A DNA stretch of 64,000 nt from Gemmatimonadaceae bacterium (GCA_025934775.1 JAICWO010000002.1:62001-126000), one strand, 5' to 3'; positions 54,351 through 63,076 are shown, counted from the stretch's first letter. Notes: a model not told the origin generated them from the sequence alone. Program-made: numbers and translations.

Positions 54351-54802
54351 CCACCGCGCGACAGCGCTCCGGCTTCAGCACGGATGCGCGCACGTCGCGC
54401 CGGATGGCGGGAATCCGCCAGCATGCCACCACGCCGGAGTTGGCGGTACGGCGGGCGCTCCGAGCCATCGGCCGCCGTTATAGATTCTCGAATTCGGATC
54501 TTCCCGGCACTCCCGATCTGACCAACCGGGCGGAGCGTTGGGCGATCCTCGTACATGGCTGTTTCTGGCACCGACACACAGGCTGCCGGCGGACCACCAC
54601 ACCGAAGCAGAACCGGACGGCATGGGAAGAAAAGTTCGCAGCGAACGTATCTCGTGATCGTCGCAAAGCCGCTGAGCTCCGCCGGCGTGGCTACGCCGTT
54701 CTCACTATCTGGGAATGCGAAACCGAAGACGATGCTAGACTCCAAGAAAGGCTGCAAGTGAAGTTCCGGATGGTGGATCGACGACGAGAGGCGAAAAAGT
54801 GA
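54347..54802 (+). CDS. vsr: Very short patch repair (Vsr) endonuclease
   Basis: A 151-residue protein from GTG 54347. It has RMAGIRQHATTPELAVRRAL, RYRFSNSDLPGTPDL, the zinc/active-site block ILVHGCFWHRHTGCRRTTTP, RDRRKAAELRRRGYAVLTIW and ECE. Vsr nicks beside T:G mismatches that arise from deamination of 5-methylcytosine, so it fits the C5 methyltransferase next to it. It overlaps both neighbours by GTGA-type junctions. Confidence 0.93.
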   Translation: MTTARQRSGFSTDARTSRRMAGIRQHATTPELAVRRALRAIGRRYRFSNSDLPGTPDLTNRAERWAILVHGCFWHRHTGCRRTTTPKQNRTAWEEKFAANVSRDRRKAAELRRRGYAVLTIWECETEDDARLQERLQVKFRMVDRRREAKK

Positions 54803-55656
54803 ACGGACCGGCAATTTTAGCTCGGACGATGAGTGTACCGCGGGTGCGGAAGAAGGGCACGCCTCCGTGGCAGTACCACCCGCGCAGCGATCACCATTCG
54901 AAGGTGGCTTGTTGGGGCGTGCTATTCGATCTGCTCCAACACTCCGAGTTGATGCGAGCGCATGCGGCAGATGGATTGCTCGCGTTCGGCATCAACCACG
55001 TCATGACGAACTTCACGAACGGAAAGCGCAAAGCTCTCGATCTCGTTGTCTGCCGTCCCAAAGCAGGCGGTTCGGCGAACATAAAGCCCGTGATGTTCGC
55101 GACGCTCGCGGCGCAGTACGGCATCGAGCTTAGCACAGAGGAATCCGCAGCATTGCAGGCGTTGCCGCCCGTCGCGAGCCAACCCGTCGGCGCCGTACGT
55201 ATCGCGCTCGAGTCGAAGGCGGCGATGACGGAATTCGCAAAAGCGCGGCCGCGGCTTTACGACGAATTGGCAAGCAGCCAAGCGATTGTGCACGGCGACA
55301 CGAGCGACGCGCTCGCCGCCGGACTCGTGTTGATTAACGGCTCGCCGAGCTTCGTCAGCCCGACCGCAAATCCGTCTTTATCATTTGGTGCACCCTTGAG
55401 GACGAGCCATCACGACCAGCCGGCGCAGCTCGCACTCACGATCGATCACGTTCGCGGCCTACCAAGGCGTGCGGATGCTAGTGGTCCGGGGTTCGACGCC
55501 ATAGCCGTGATCGCACTCAGGTGTACCAACATCGCAGGCGACCCGGTCGAACTGATCGCCGATCCGCCCGCGCCGCAAGTCGGCGATGTCTTGCATTACG
55601 ATTCGTTAATCAATCGCCTGATCGGGTCGTACGCGGCACGCTTTCCGATGGGGTAA
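54799..55656 (+). CDS. Candidate restriction endonuclease partner of the C5 methylase
   Basis: A 285-residue protein from GTG 54799, coupled to vsr. I do not recognise a named family. A PD-(D/E)xK-like constellation is visible: Asp81 in KRKALDLVV and Glu138-Ser-Lys140 in VRIALESKAAMTEFAKARPR. This is the position and spacing expected of a type II restriction enzyme core. No signal peptide or membrane segment. Its place as third gene after methylase and Vsr strongly suggests the cognate nuclease, but activity and site are unknown. Confidence 0.6.
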   Translation: MNGPAILARTMSVPRVRKKGTPPWQYHPRSDHHSKVACWGVLFDLLQHSELMRAHAADGLLAFGINHVMTNFTNGKRKALDLVVCRPKAGGSANIKPVMFATLAAQYGIELSTEESAALQALPPVASQPVGAVRIALESKAAMTEFAKARPRLYDELASSQAIVHGDTSDALAAGLVLINGSPSFVSPTANPSLSFGAPLRTSHHDQPAQLALTIDHVRGLPRRADASGPGFDAIAVIALRCTNIAGDPVELIADPPAPQVGDVLHYDSLINRLIGSYAARFPMG

Positions 55657-56181
55657 AATGCCAGGTCGTGCGGTATTCGTGTGCGGGCCCCTGGCAAGGT
55701 CACGGATCACAATATGCTGATCACCCTCGTGCGTACCGGTTCGCCTATTGCAGGATGCATCGCGAAGCTCGCGTGAGCCGCGACGAACCTGCGTTCACTG
55801 TGTCGGTGACAGTGTCGATGGTAGAACATCGCCGAGCAACCGCGTGTCGCCTGCGACGTGGCTCCAGTTATCGACAAGATCGAATGAGAAGAGTACGAAG
55901 AATCGCGCGCGCGGATACGTCTGCGCTGGCCTGACCGCCGTGATCGGCGTCGGCTCGTCGCCGACGATCGCATCGGGTGAGTCCAGCGGCGGTTTGCTGC
56001 ATGCGACGAGTGGGCAACTTCACGGCTACCCGATTCTGTTTCTTACGGCGTTGTCTGATGAGGCGTGACGTACCTCGACTTAAGCATCGCTGCGGCGGAC
56101 TATCCCGACTTTGTTCCCGACTCGGCTAATGCGCCCCGCGACATTTGGATCTGGCTACCGACCGTCGGTACCGTGCACCCG
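55657..56181. other. Degenerate-looking intergenic region after the restriction trio
   Basis: No complete gene is supported in about 525 bases. On the minus strand 55795-56019 stays open for 75 codons and reads protein-like (PLDSPDAIVGDEPTPITAV, FFVLFSFDLVDNWSHVAGD) but has no start codon and stops precede it. It may be a gene fragment. The region joins two accessory cassettes. Confidence 0.35.
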
Positions 56182-56460
56182 TCATGAACGCGCCTCGCGC
56201 ACGCTCTGATGCACGTTGGCGACGAGCGGAAAGGCCGAGGGATCGCGGATGGACTCGACCGAAAGGTCGATGTCGAGCTGCGGCCAATGCAGGTGAGCTG
56301 GGGTGGGGCGCTCGAGGTGTAGCAGCTGTTCGATCGTCGCCTGGCGAAACCAGGGGAAGTCGGTGAAGGACACGAGCAGCTCCTCTCCGTCCAGGAGGAG
56401 CCAGAATCCGTGCCGCGAAACATGCGTGATCTCAACGACGGGAATGGCGTTTCCAGGCAT
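56182..56460 (-). CDS. DUF2442 family protein
   Basis: A 92-residue protein starting at ATG 56460 with a strong GAGGAGGAGG ribosome-binding site 6 bases upstream. The sequence IPVVEITHVSRHGFWLLLDG, EELLVSFTDFPWFRQATIEQ and LHWPQLDIDLSVESI is typical of DUF2442. Such genes commonly pair with DUF4160 genes in toxin-antitoxin-like or mobile cassettes. The DUF4160 partner lies immediately upstream and is broken. Confidence 0.8.
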   Translation of the reverse strand: MPGNAIPVVEITHVSRHGFWLLLDGEELLVSFTDFPWFRQATIEQLLHLERPTPAHLHWPQLDIDLSVESIRDPSAFPLVANVHQSVREARS

Positions 56461-56657
56461 CGCGGACCTCCTCCTCGTGTCGCCGCACAACTGCTTCCGT
56501 ATCCCCCCACTCTCGACGATAACCCGATAACATCCGCCACCGCGATCGTTCGTTCCAGCCAGCACTTCGCTTCGCCGCCAGGGACGGGAATCCGTTCCTC
56601 TTCGCGCGAGAAGAAGAACAGTCGAAACGGCCCGTCACGAAATGCCGTTGGGGACAT
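56432..56657 (-). pseudogene. Frameshifted DUF4160 gene
   Basis: The N-terminal part MSPTAFRDGPFRLFFFSREE and EAKCWLERTIAVADVIGLSS is DUF4160-like. The C-terminal part EAVVRRHEEEVRDAWKRHS continues in another frame and stops at 56432. The two frames meet at a run of six G (plus-strand C 56503-56508), an obvious slippage or sequencing-error site. The usual HVHV motif between EEER and GEAK is also missing, which argues for real decay. The end overlaps the DUF2442 start. Confidence 0.65.
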
Positions 56658-56768
56658 CTCCAAGGCCCCGTGTGAAATGCGCACGCCTCTCCGGGGCGGC
56701 GTGCAAGCGGCGCCTGGGTGCAAAGCCGGCGCCGGACGACACGCGCGATTGAGCTCGTCGTCGCCAGG

Positions 56769-57893
56769 CTACTTCTTCTCGTGCCCCGCCACCCACGCCA
56801 GCCAGTCCGCCTCGACCTGCGCCGTGGTCATCGATAACTGCTTCTCGAAGACCTGATCGAGCGCGTCGCCCCGCATCTGCGCATCCGCGACTGCACCCAC
56901 GAGCTTGTCGCCGCCGCGCGCGACGAAGTAGCGCGCGGCCGCCGCCGCCTCCGCGTCGAACAGCGCGGCTCCCTGGAGCGGCGCCGCATGATCCTCCTCG
57001 CCACGGCTGGATCGTCCACCACGGCTCCCGCCGCCGCGTCCGTAGCCGCCCATCCCGCCGCGTCCCATTCCTCCCATCCCACGGCGACCGCCTCCGATGC
57101 CGCCGATCCCTCCCCGGCCGCCGCGGCCTTCGCCGCCGTCGCCGCCTTCGCCGCCCTCACCGGCGCCGCCGCGCCCGCGGCGCGTGTCGGCGAACATCGG
57201 CTCGGGACTCGGCATCGTAAGCAATTGCGAAAGCGGATATAGCGCGTCCTCGTGCTGCGCGATGGCGGCGACCGCGGCATTCGCCGCCGAATCGTCAGAG
57301 AGCGCTTCGAGGGCCGGCAGGCTCCAGCCTGGGACACGAAGATCGCTCGTCTCGCCGGTGACCTCCGTCGAGGTGGCGGGCTTGCCGGTGACGGTGCTCG
57401 CGCGCGCCGACATCCACGCGCGCAGCACCGGCAGCGTCGGATTGGTGCGCGTCAGCGCCCACTCCGGTCGCTCGCCGCCGGACCGTTTCTCGAGCGCCTC
57501 GCGCCCTTTGGCATCGAGCACGGTCACGTCGACGACCGGCAGCGCGATCGTGCTCGGCACGGGCGCGGCGAGCGTGTACGAGCCGATGCCCTGGGCGGTG
57601 ATCTCTCGCAGCGCGACGATGAGCGGCGCTGGTGTGGCGGTGTCGCCAAACACCCGCGCGATGCTCGCGGCTTCGCGATCGAGCCGCGGCTCAATCATCG
57701 CGAGCTCGCGCTTGCTGCGCGCGACGAGCTCGTAGCCCGAGCCGCGAGTGACGAACGTTGTCTCACCGTTGATGAGGCGGACCTCGACGTGGATGGCGGA
57801 CAGCATCGCCGGAGTGACATCGGGCTGCGGGCGCGAGCAGGCGGCGATGGCGAGAGGCGCGGCCGCGACGCACAGAAAGCGGGTGGAGTGCAT
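56769..57893 (-). CDS. Lipoprotein with a long Gly/Arg low-complexity insert
   Basis: A 374-residue lipoprotein (MHSTRFLCVAAAPLAIAAC). It has an N-terminal alpha/beta part (AIHVEVRLINGETTFVTRGS, MIEPRLDREAASIARVFGDT) and a helical C-terminal part (DAEAAAAARYFVARGG, LDQVFEKQLSMTTAQVEADW). They are separated by about 80 residues made almost only of Gly, Arg, Met and Glu (for example RGGRGGIGGIGGGRRGMGG). The two flanks recall gluzincin-like peptidase MA folds, but no HEXXH is present. Function unknown. It is divergent from the MACPF gene. Confidence 0.6.
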   Translation of the reverse strand: MHSTRFLCVAAAPLAIAACSRPQPDVTPAMLSAIHVEVRLINGETTFVTRGSGYELVARSKRELAMIEPRLDREAASIARVFGDTATPAPLIVALREITAQGIGSYTLAAPVPSTIALPVVDVTVLDAKGREALEKRSGGERPEWALTRTNPTLPVLRAWMSARASTVTGKPATSTEVTGETSDLRVPGWSLPALEALSDDSAANAAVAAIAQHEDALYPLSQLLTMPSPEPMFADTRRGRGGAGEGGEGGDGGEGRGGRGGIGGIGGGRRGMGGMGRGGMGGYGRGGGSRGGRSSRGEEDHAAPLQGAALFDAEAAAAARYFVARGGDKLVGAVADAQMRGDALDQVFEKQLSMTTAQVEADWLAWVAGHEKK

Positions 57894-58027
57894 GGTCGGG
57901 ATCGAGAGGTTGGAGGCTCCGTCGGATGAGACACGCGACGCGGGTGCGGCCCTGCTTTTTTTGTCTTGACAACGGCGTGCCCCGGGCGGCTCTTTCCGTG
58001 ACTTCCAACGACGCAGTGGAGAAGATC

Positions 58028-60025
58028 ATGAGCCCTACATCTCAGAGCCCCGCATCGCAGAGCACCGCGTTCCAGAGCTCCACATCCGATAGTGAAAGCA
58101 CGAGTGCAACGACGCCGGGTTCGATGCCGCACCTGCCCGGCATCGACAACTACCTGTGCACCGGGTTCAACCTGAAGCAAGCGGCCAACTGCAACGTGCC
58201 GCTGTTCGAGTTCACATATGTCGCTGGCAACACGGTCGCCTACGGCGCGAGCGACGCGGCGACTTACACCTACCCCGATCAACTCGACGTCACGACGACG
58301 ACGGACTCCAACGAGTACCGGCTGGACACGACGATGCGGTCCGAGGAAGAATTCAACAACCGCTATGCTCTGAGCATGAAGGTGAATGGCTCGAGCAACG
58401 ATCTCGACTTCAACTTCGCGGGATCGGCCAGCGTCGCGCTGACCGGCTCGAGCGATACGCTCGAGTGGTCCGAGAATGAGTATTTTCTAAATGCTTTCCG
58501 CTGCCAGACGTACAGCGTGACGCGGATCAGCGACGGCGCGGTGAGCGGGCAGTTCACCACAGAGCTGGGGAAGCTCACGCCGACGAGCTCGTACGAGACG
58601 TTCGAGCAGTTCTTCGACACGTGCGGAACGCATTACGTCGTGTCCGGCAATTTCGGCGGACAGATGGTCGCGACGACCTCGATCAGCAAATCGCTGTTCT
58701 CGAAGCACACCGCCAGCAAGGTCACGTCCGAGGTCTCGGCGAGCTTCAGCGATCTCGTGACCAACGGCAGCTTCAGCGAATCGGACATGTTCGCGAACAG
58801 CGAGTTCCTGAAGGACAACCGGTCGTCGATTTCGGTCAGCATCAAGGCGGTGGGTGGACTGTTCGACAAGGACGAGACCACGTACATGCAGTCGTGCTTC
58901 AGCAATCCGGCGCTTCTGCTCTGCCCGTACGGCGTCGCATCGCAGACGGTCGAATTCAAGCGCATCACGTGCCTCGTGGCCGATCAGGCGCTGCGATCGG
59001 CGATAGACGCGGCGCTCACGACGTACCTGCCCGCGGCGGCGTATCCGCTCATCCAGCCTCTCGCGCCGATCGCGGCCGACACCCAGATCGCGCAGCACGC
59101 CGATGGCTTTGTCATCGGGACGATCAATTGTCTCGCGGAGGACGGGGCGCGCGGAACGCTCACTGGAGCGACGGGCAACCAGGTGACCGCCGAGTGCTCC
59201 GCGCACTATTACCAGGGCGACGATCGCTGGGTCTCAAGTGCGTCGTATCTGCTGCCGGTGCATGGTGGATCGTCGAGTGTCAACACCACGGACGCGACCT
59301 GCCTCAACCCGGCGTTTTCGCTCTTTCAGACCGAATTCCAGTCGGCGAAGAAGGAATCGTTCTTCGGCGAATGGGTCACCGTCCCCGCGGCTTCGTCGGG
59401 AGTCGCGACGGATTTCACACCGGCGAGCGACGGCTTTCTGCTGATCAACGCCTCCATCTCTTCGGACGGCGACCGCGGCTCGGTCATCGTCTCGCAGAAC
59501 TGGGGGTCGGGGAAGCTGATGCCGCTCGCCGCGTGCAGCGTGCACCAATACCACGGAGACGACGTCTGGTATCCGGCGCAGTCGTTCTGCATTCCCGTGC
59601 GCCAGGGCGAAGCGCTGGCGATCATATCGGACAGCACGAGCGGTTCTCCGAGCTTCAGCTACCAATTTCTGCCGCTCGATTCATCTTTGCTTTCAGTCGG
59701 GCAGTCGTCCACGGTACAGGCGAACACCGCGTACCAGGCGGCGCAGGATGGCTTTCTCGTCTGCGCGCTCGCCGCGGGGCAGGATGGATCGCGCGGCACT
59801 GCGTCGCTGGTGTACGCCGGCAGCTCGCAAGCCGCGCTCCAGCCGGCGAACGCGCAGATCGGCACCTCCGTTCACAATTATCATACGGACAACGAGTACA
59901 TGCGCTTCAACACAGCGGTGCTCCCAGTAACGAAGGGACGCTGGTACGCCGCCAACGTCGACAACACGTGCGAGACGATCGACGCGACGATCTACTTCGT
60001 GCCGATCGCCCGAGCCGGCGCGTGA
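58028..60025 (+). CDS. MACPF (perforin-like) domain protein with three C-terminal repeats
   Basis: A 665-residue protein. After a Ser/Thr/Gln-rich leader (1-30) comes a MACPF domain (about 35-310) with the signature YETFEQFFDTCGTHYVVSG, then NFGGQMVATT. The C-terminal half has three related beta domains, at about 345-440, 447-550 and 556-662. They share ADGF, a DGxRG turn, an HxYHxDD-like motif (SAHYYQGDDRW, SVHQYHGDDVW, SVHNYHTDNEY) and PVxxG. No signal peptide is recognised. GGAGA at 58018-58022 supports ATG 58028. MACPF proteins form pores in target membranes; the triple domain may bind the target. Target unknown. Confidence 0.85.
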   Translation: MSPTSQSPASQSTAFQSSTSDSESTSATTPGSMPHLPGIDNYLCTGFNLKQAANCNVPLFEFTYVAGNTVAYGASDAATYTYPDQLDVTTTTDSNEYRLDTTMRSEEEFNNRYALSMKVNGSSNDLDFNFAGSASVALTGSSDTLEWSENEYFLNAFRCQTYSVTRISDGAVSGQFTTELGKLTPTSSYETFEQFFDTCGTHYVVSGNFGGQMVATTSISKSLFSKHTASKVTSEVSASFSDLVTNGSFSESDMFANSEFLKDNRSSISVSIKAVGGLFDKDETTYMQSCFSNPALLLCPYGVASQTVEFKRITCLVADQALRSAIDAALTTYLPAAAYPLIQPLAPIAADTQIAQHADGFVIGTINCLAEDGARGTLTGATGNQVTAECSAHYYQGDDRWVSSASYLLPVHGGSSSVNTTDATCLNPAFSLFQTEFQSAKKESFFGEWVTVPAASSGVATDFTPASDGFLLINASISSDGDRGSVIVSQNWGSGKLMPLAACSVHQYHGDDVWYPAQSFCIPVRQGEALAIISDSTSGSPSFSYQFLPLDSSLLSVGQSSTVQANTAYQAAQDGFLVCALAAGQDGSRGTASLVYAGSSQAALQPANAQIGTSVHNYHTDNEYMRFNTAVLPVTKGRWYAANVDNTCETIDATIYFVPIARAGA

Positions 60026-60060
60026 CATCCACGCGAGGTTGAATTGCGCATGACGAAGCA

Positions 60061-60096
60061 GCGCGGGACGCCTGAGTAGTTTTCAGCGTCCCGCGT
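60061..60096 (+). terminator. Intrinsic terminator after the MACPF gene
   Basis: A 9-bp stem GCGGGACGC (60063-60071) / GCGTCCCGC (60086-60094) with a 14-base loop is followed by GTTTCTTCATT. It lies about 40 bases beyond the MACPF stop and before the cysteine-synthase-like gene. Confidence 0.75.
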
Positions 60097-60124
60097 TTCT
60101 TCATTCAGCCTCCGAGATCGCCTC

Positions 60125-61060
60125 GTGCCATCCTCCGTCTCGTCAATGCTTGGCGCCATCGGCAACACGCCGCTCGTCGAGCTCACGCACGTGGTCCCGC
60201 CCGACGCCGCCCGCGTGTTCATAAAACTCGAATACTTCAGCCCCACCGCTTCGTACAAGGACCGCATGGCGCTCTCGATGATCGAGCGCGCCGAGGAGCG
60301 CGGCACGCTGAAGCAAGGCATGACGGTCGTCGAATACACCGGCGGCAGCACCGGCATCTCGCTCGCATTCGTCTGCGCGCTCAAGGGCTATACGTGCCGC
60401 ATCGTGACGAGCGACGCCGTCGCGCTCGAGAAGCGCCGTGCGATGGAGATCTTTGGCGCCAAGCTCGACGTCTTGAAGTCCGACGGCGGCAAGCTCACGC
60501 CCGACCTCGTGCCGCGCATGATGGAGCGCGCTCGCGAGATCGCGGCCGAGGGACCGAGCTACGCGACCGACCAGTTTCGCAATCCCGACATGGTCGCGGG
60601 CTACGCATCGCTCGGCGAGGAGCTGCTGCGGCAGACTGATGGTAAGATCGACGTCTTCTGCGGCGCGGTCGGAACGGCGGGCATGCTCGTGGGCGCGGCG
60701 CGGGTGCTCGAGCGCGGCGCGCCGAACGTACGCGTCGTCGCGTTCGAGCCGGCGACCTCGGCGCTGCTCGCGGGCGGAGCGCCGGGCAAGCACGGCGTCG
60801 AGGGCGTGGCGCCCGGGTTCGTGCCACCGCAGTTCGACCGCACGGTCGTGACCGAGGCGCGCGGCGTGGACGAAGCGGAAGGCCGCCGGCTCTCGCGGGA
60901 GCTCGCGCGGAGGGAAGGGATCTTCGCGGGGACGTCGACGGGGCTCAACGTCGTGGGGGCGATCGAGCTCGCGAAGGAGATCGGGGCGGGGCACACGGTG
61001 GTCACCGTCGCGGTGGACAGTGGATTCAAGTACCTGGCGGGGGAGTTGTACGCGAGGTAG
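60125..61060 (+). CDS. Cysteine synthase-like PLP enzyme
   Basis: A 311-residue fold-type II PLP enzyme. It has IGNTPLVELTHVV near the N-terminus, the PLP Lys in SPTASYKDRMALSMI, the substrate loop EYTGGSTGISLAFVCALKGY, the phosphate-binding VGTAGMLVG, and EGIFAGTSTGLNVVGA. This resembles CysK/CysM O-acetylserine sulfhydrylases and cystathionine beta-synthases; the exact donor cannot be assigned. The start is GTG 60125; ATG 60146 is an alternative and would still keep IGNTPLV. Confidence 0.88.
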   Translation: MPSSVSSMLGAIGNTPLVELTHVVPPDAARVFIKLEYFSPTASYKDRMALSMIERAEERGTLKQGMTVVEYTGGSTGISLAFVCALKGYTCRIVTSDAVALEKRRAMEIFGAKLDVLKSDGGKLTPDLVPRMMERAREIAAEGPSYATDQFRNPDMVAGYASLGEELLRQTDGKIDVFCGAVGTAGMLVGAARVLERGAPNVRVVAFEPATSALLAGGAPGKHGVEGVAPGFVPPQFDRTVVTEARGVDEAEGRRLSRELARREGIFAGTSTGLNVVGAIELAKEIGAGHTVVTVAVDSGFKYLAGELYAR

Positions 61061-61093
61061 GGCCGGGGGCACTTGCACGAGGGGCATGCCAGG

Positions 61094-61107
61094 TCGCTAA
61101 TTAGCGA
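61094..61107. promoter_or_regulatory. 14-bp perfect palindrome upstream of the HsdR_N-like gene
   Basis: TCGCTAATTAGCGA is a perfect 14-bp palindrome 25 bases upstream of ATG 61133. Its AT-rich centre stands out in GC-rich surroundings. It may be an operator; no repressor candidate is adjacent. Confidence 0.4.
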
Positions 61108-61132
61108 ACGCACACCGGTCGCCGGCACCCAA

Positions 61133-62044
61133 ATGCCTCTCGAAGATCTCGCCACCTATCGTCACTGCGTGGAGCGCATCGCCACGCGCTGGGCGGAATT
61201 CTCGTCCAAGCGCCGCGAGCGGCTCGCGCAGCAGGAGCGCCACGGCACCGCGGCGGAGAAGGTCGCCGAGGACATCGTCGCGGATCTGTTCACGGATGTT
61301 CTCGACTGGACGGTGGCCGATCTGAATCATCAAGTTGGCTACGCCGATCTGCTGCTCACGCGGCTCGGTGTGAAGTATCTCCTACTCGAGGCGAAGCGCC
61401 CGGGCGCGCTGACGTGGAGTTCGACGGCGGTCAACGCAGCGCTCGATCAGGCGTGCCGGTACGCCGCCGAGCAGCACGTGCGGGTCGTGGCCGTGAGCGA
61501 CGGGACGATGCTCTACGCGGCCGACGTCGCGCAGGGCGGCTTGGAGGATCGCGTCTGCGCTCGACTCGACGCCGCCGATGCGCCATGCACGCTGTGGTGG
61601 CTGTCGGTGCACGGGATCTATCGCGACCGCGACGACCGCTCGGATGCGTCGCTGTCGCTCCTCGCGCGCGATTCGGCGAACGTAAGCGCAGCCGGCGAGG
61701 GCGATGCGAGCGCGCGTGGCGGCCAACTCCTGCATCACAAGTATCATTTGCCGGCGAGCTGCTTCGAGTACGTTGGCGACGCGTCCGATCCGGCGACGTG
61801 GCACCTCCCGTTTCGGTGCGGCGATGGCGCGGTCGATCGCGCACGGCTGCCCAAGGCGATCCAGGCGATCCTGACCAACTATCGCGGGGCCAAGGTCAGC
61901 AGCGTGCCGGAGGCCGCGATTCCCGGTGTGCTGCGCCGGCTGGCCGATGCGGCGGCGGAGCTTGGGCGAATGCCGTCGCAATCGCCGGACACGAGCGCGG
62001 TCTATCGCAAACTGGCGGAGACGCTCGAACAGTTACCCGAGTGA
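61133..62044 (+). CDS. Orphan HsdR_N-type PD-(D/E)xK nuclease-like protein
   Basis: A 303-residue protein. The region QVGYADLLLTRLGVKYLLLE followed by AKRPGA gives Asp72, Glu86 and Lys88 in the PD-(D/E)xK arrangement of type I restriction R-subunit N-termini (HSDR_N). No helicase domain, HsdM or HsdS gene is nearby. The C-terminal half (HKYHLPASCFEYVGDASDPA, LPKAIQAILTNYRGAKVSSV) is not recognised. Whether it cleaves DNA is unknown. It lies 73 bases after the cysteine-synthase-like gene. Confidence 0.7.
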   Translation: MPLEDLATYRHCVERIATRWAEFSSKRRERLAQQERHGTAAEKVAEDIVADLFTDVLDWTVADLNHQVGYADLLLTRLGVKYLLLEAKRPGALTWSSTAVNAALDQACRYAAEQHVRVVAVSDGTMLYAADVAQGGLEDRVCARLDAADAPCTLWWLSVHGIYRDRDDRSDASLSLLARDSANVSAAGEGDASARGGQLLHHKYHLPASCFEYVGDASDPATWHLPFRCGDGAVDRARLPKAIQAILTNYRGAKVSSVPEAAIPGVLRRLADAAAELGRMPSQSPDTSAVYRKLAETLEQLPE

Positions 62045-62356
62045 TGTGGTGGTCCACAAACGCGGGATACTCGCCCCGCACTGGCGGAATTCGTGTCCGG
62101 AAATCATGTTGCACATCGCAGCATGAGGATTCCATGATCCCGGAGGACGAGCGAACCTGATCCGTCAGCGCCTCGTGTAGGTCGCCGCGCGTTCGTCGCG
62201 CGGCGCGCTCGACCGGCTTTCACCGCGACCCGTGATCTCGTTCGATGCCCCGGACTACATTCTCCGGACGCGCACGCGAGGTATGCCGCAGTGCCGCCGC
62301 GTCACTAACCCGCGTCGCTCGCGCCGCTGCGCGACCGCCATTGCGGAGGGCGCATC
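62045..62356. other. Intergenic region of about 310 bases
   Basis: I see no gene, hairpin terminator or clear promoter here. GGAGG at 62345-62349 is the ribosome-binding site of the following lipoprotein gene. Confidence 0.5.
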
Positions 62357-63076
62357 ATGCGTCATGTCATTGTTGTCTGCACGCTTGTCGCGAGCGCGAT
62401 GCTTGCGGTCGGCTGCAATTTCATCGATTCAACGGAACACGTGTGCGCCGGCGTCGGCTACTACGCTGTTCACGTCACCGTCTCGGACATCTACGGGCGC
62501 CCGCAAGCCCTGGGCGCCGCCGTCACGCTGTATGACGGAAGTTATGTGGAGGTCGACAGCTCGCCGGTGGGCGCCGCAGAATTCTACGCCGCCGAGGAGC
62601 GTGGTGGCCGCACGTACGACATCAAAGTGACCAAACCATGGTACACCGACGTGTGGGTTCGGGGCGTGCACGCGCCGGGCGGCGGGTGTGTCACGGACGC
62701 CGGGGACGCGACGGTTACAGTACCCGTGCAGCTGAAACTCACGGCCGGGGCACCACGCATCCGGTCCCTGCACCTGGTGCCAGATCGAATCACCATGGAT
62801 CGGCCGCCGTACAACTTCTACACGTTTGCCTTCACCCCCGTGATCGACGCGGATTACGGCGTGTCGACAGCGGTGGCATGGCGCCTGACCGGTGACACGT
62901 CGTCCGTCTCGTTCGACCCGCTGTCGGGAACTTTGACCTACAAGTGCCTGCCGCAGAGCGGGTATCTCACCGTTCGCGCGACCTCGCGTGTGGACACGAC
63001 ACTGTTCGACACCGCGCAGGTGGCGGTCCAGGGACATCCCGCATCGACCTCGGATCCGCCATGCGCGAGCCCGTGA
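62357..63076 (+). CDS. Lipoprotein of unknown function
   Basis: A 239-residue lipoprotein (MRHVIVVCTLVASAMLAVGC, lipobox LAVGC). The first mature domain (YYAVHVTVSDIYGRPQALGA to YDIKVTKPWYTDVWVRGV) looks like a carboxypeptidase-regulatory/prealbumin-like beta sandwich. The second half (LVPDRITMDRPPYNFYTFAF, GYLTVRATSRVDTTLFDT) resembles an Ig-like domain. GGAGG at 62345-62349 supports the start. Probably displayed in the envelope; no specific family recognised. Confidence 0.7.
   Translation: MRHVIVVCTLVASAMLAVGCNFIDSTEHVCAGVGYYAVHVTVSDIYGRPQALGAAVTLYDGSYVEVDSSPVGAAEFYAAEERGGRTYDIKVTKPWYTDVWVRGVHAPGGGCVTDAGDATVTVPVQLKLTAGAPRIRSLHLVPDRITMDRPPYNFYTFAFTPVIDADYGVSTAVAWRLTGDTSSVSFDPLSGTLTYKCLPQSGYLTVRATSRVDTTLFDTAQVAVQGHPASTSDPPCASP

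Noticed and set aside
55795-56019. A 75-codon protein-like stretch on the minus strand.
   Set aside because: There is no usable start codon and stop codons lie immediately upstream; recorded only as a possible fragment.
57894-58027. TTGACA at 57966-57971 as the promoter of the MACPF gene.
   Set aside because: No acceptable -10 hexamer lies at normal spacing, so no promoter is called.
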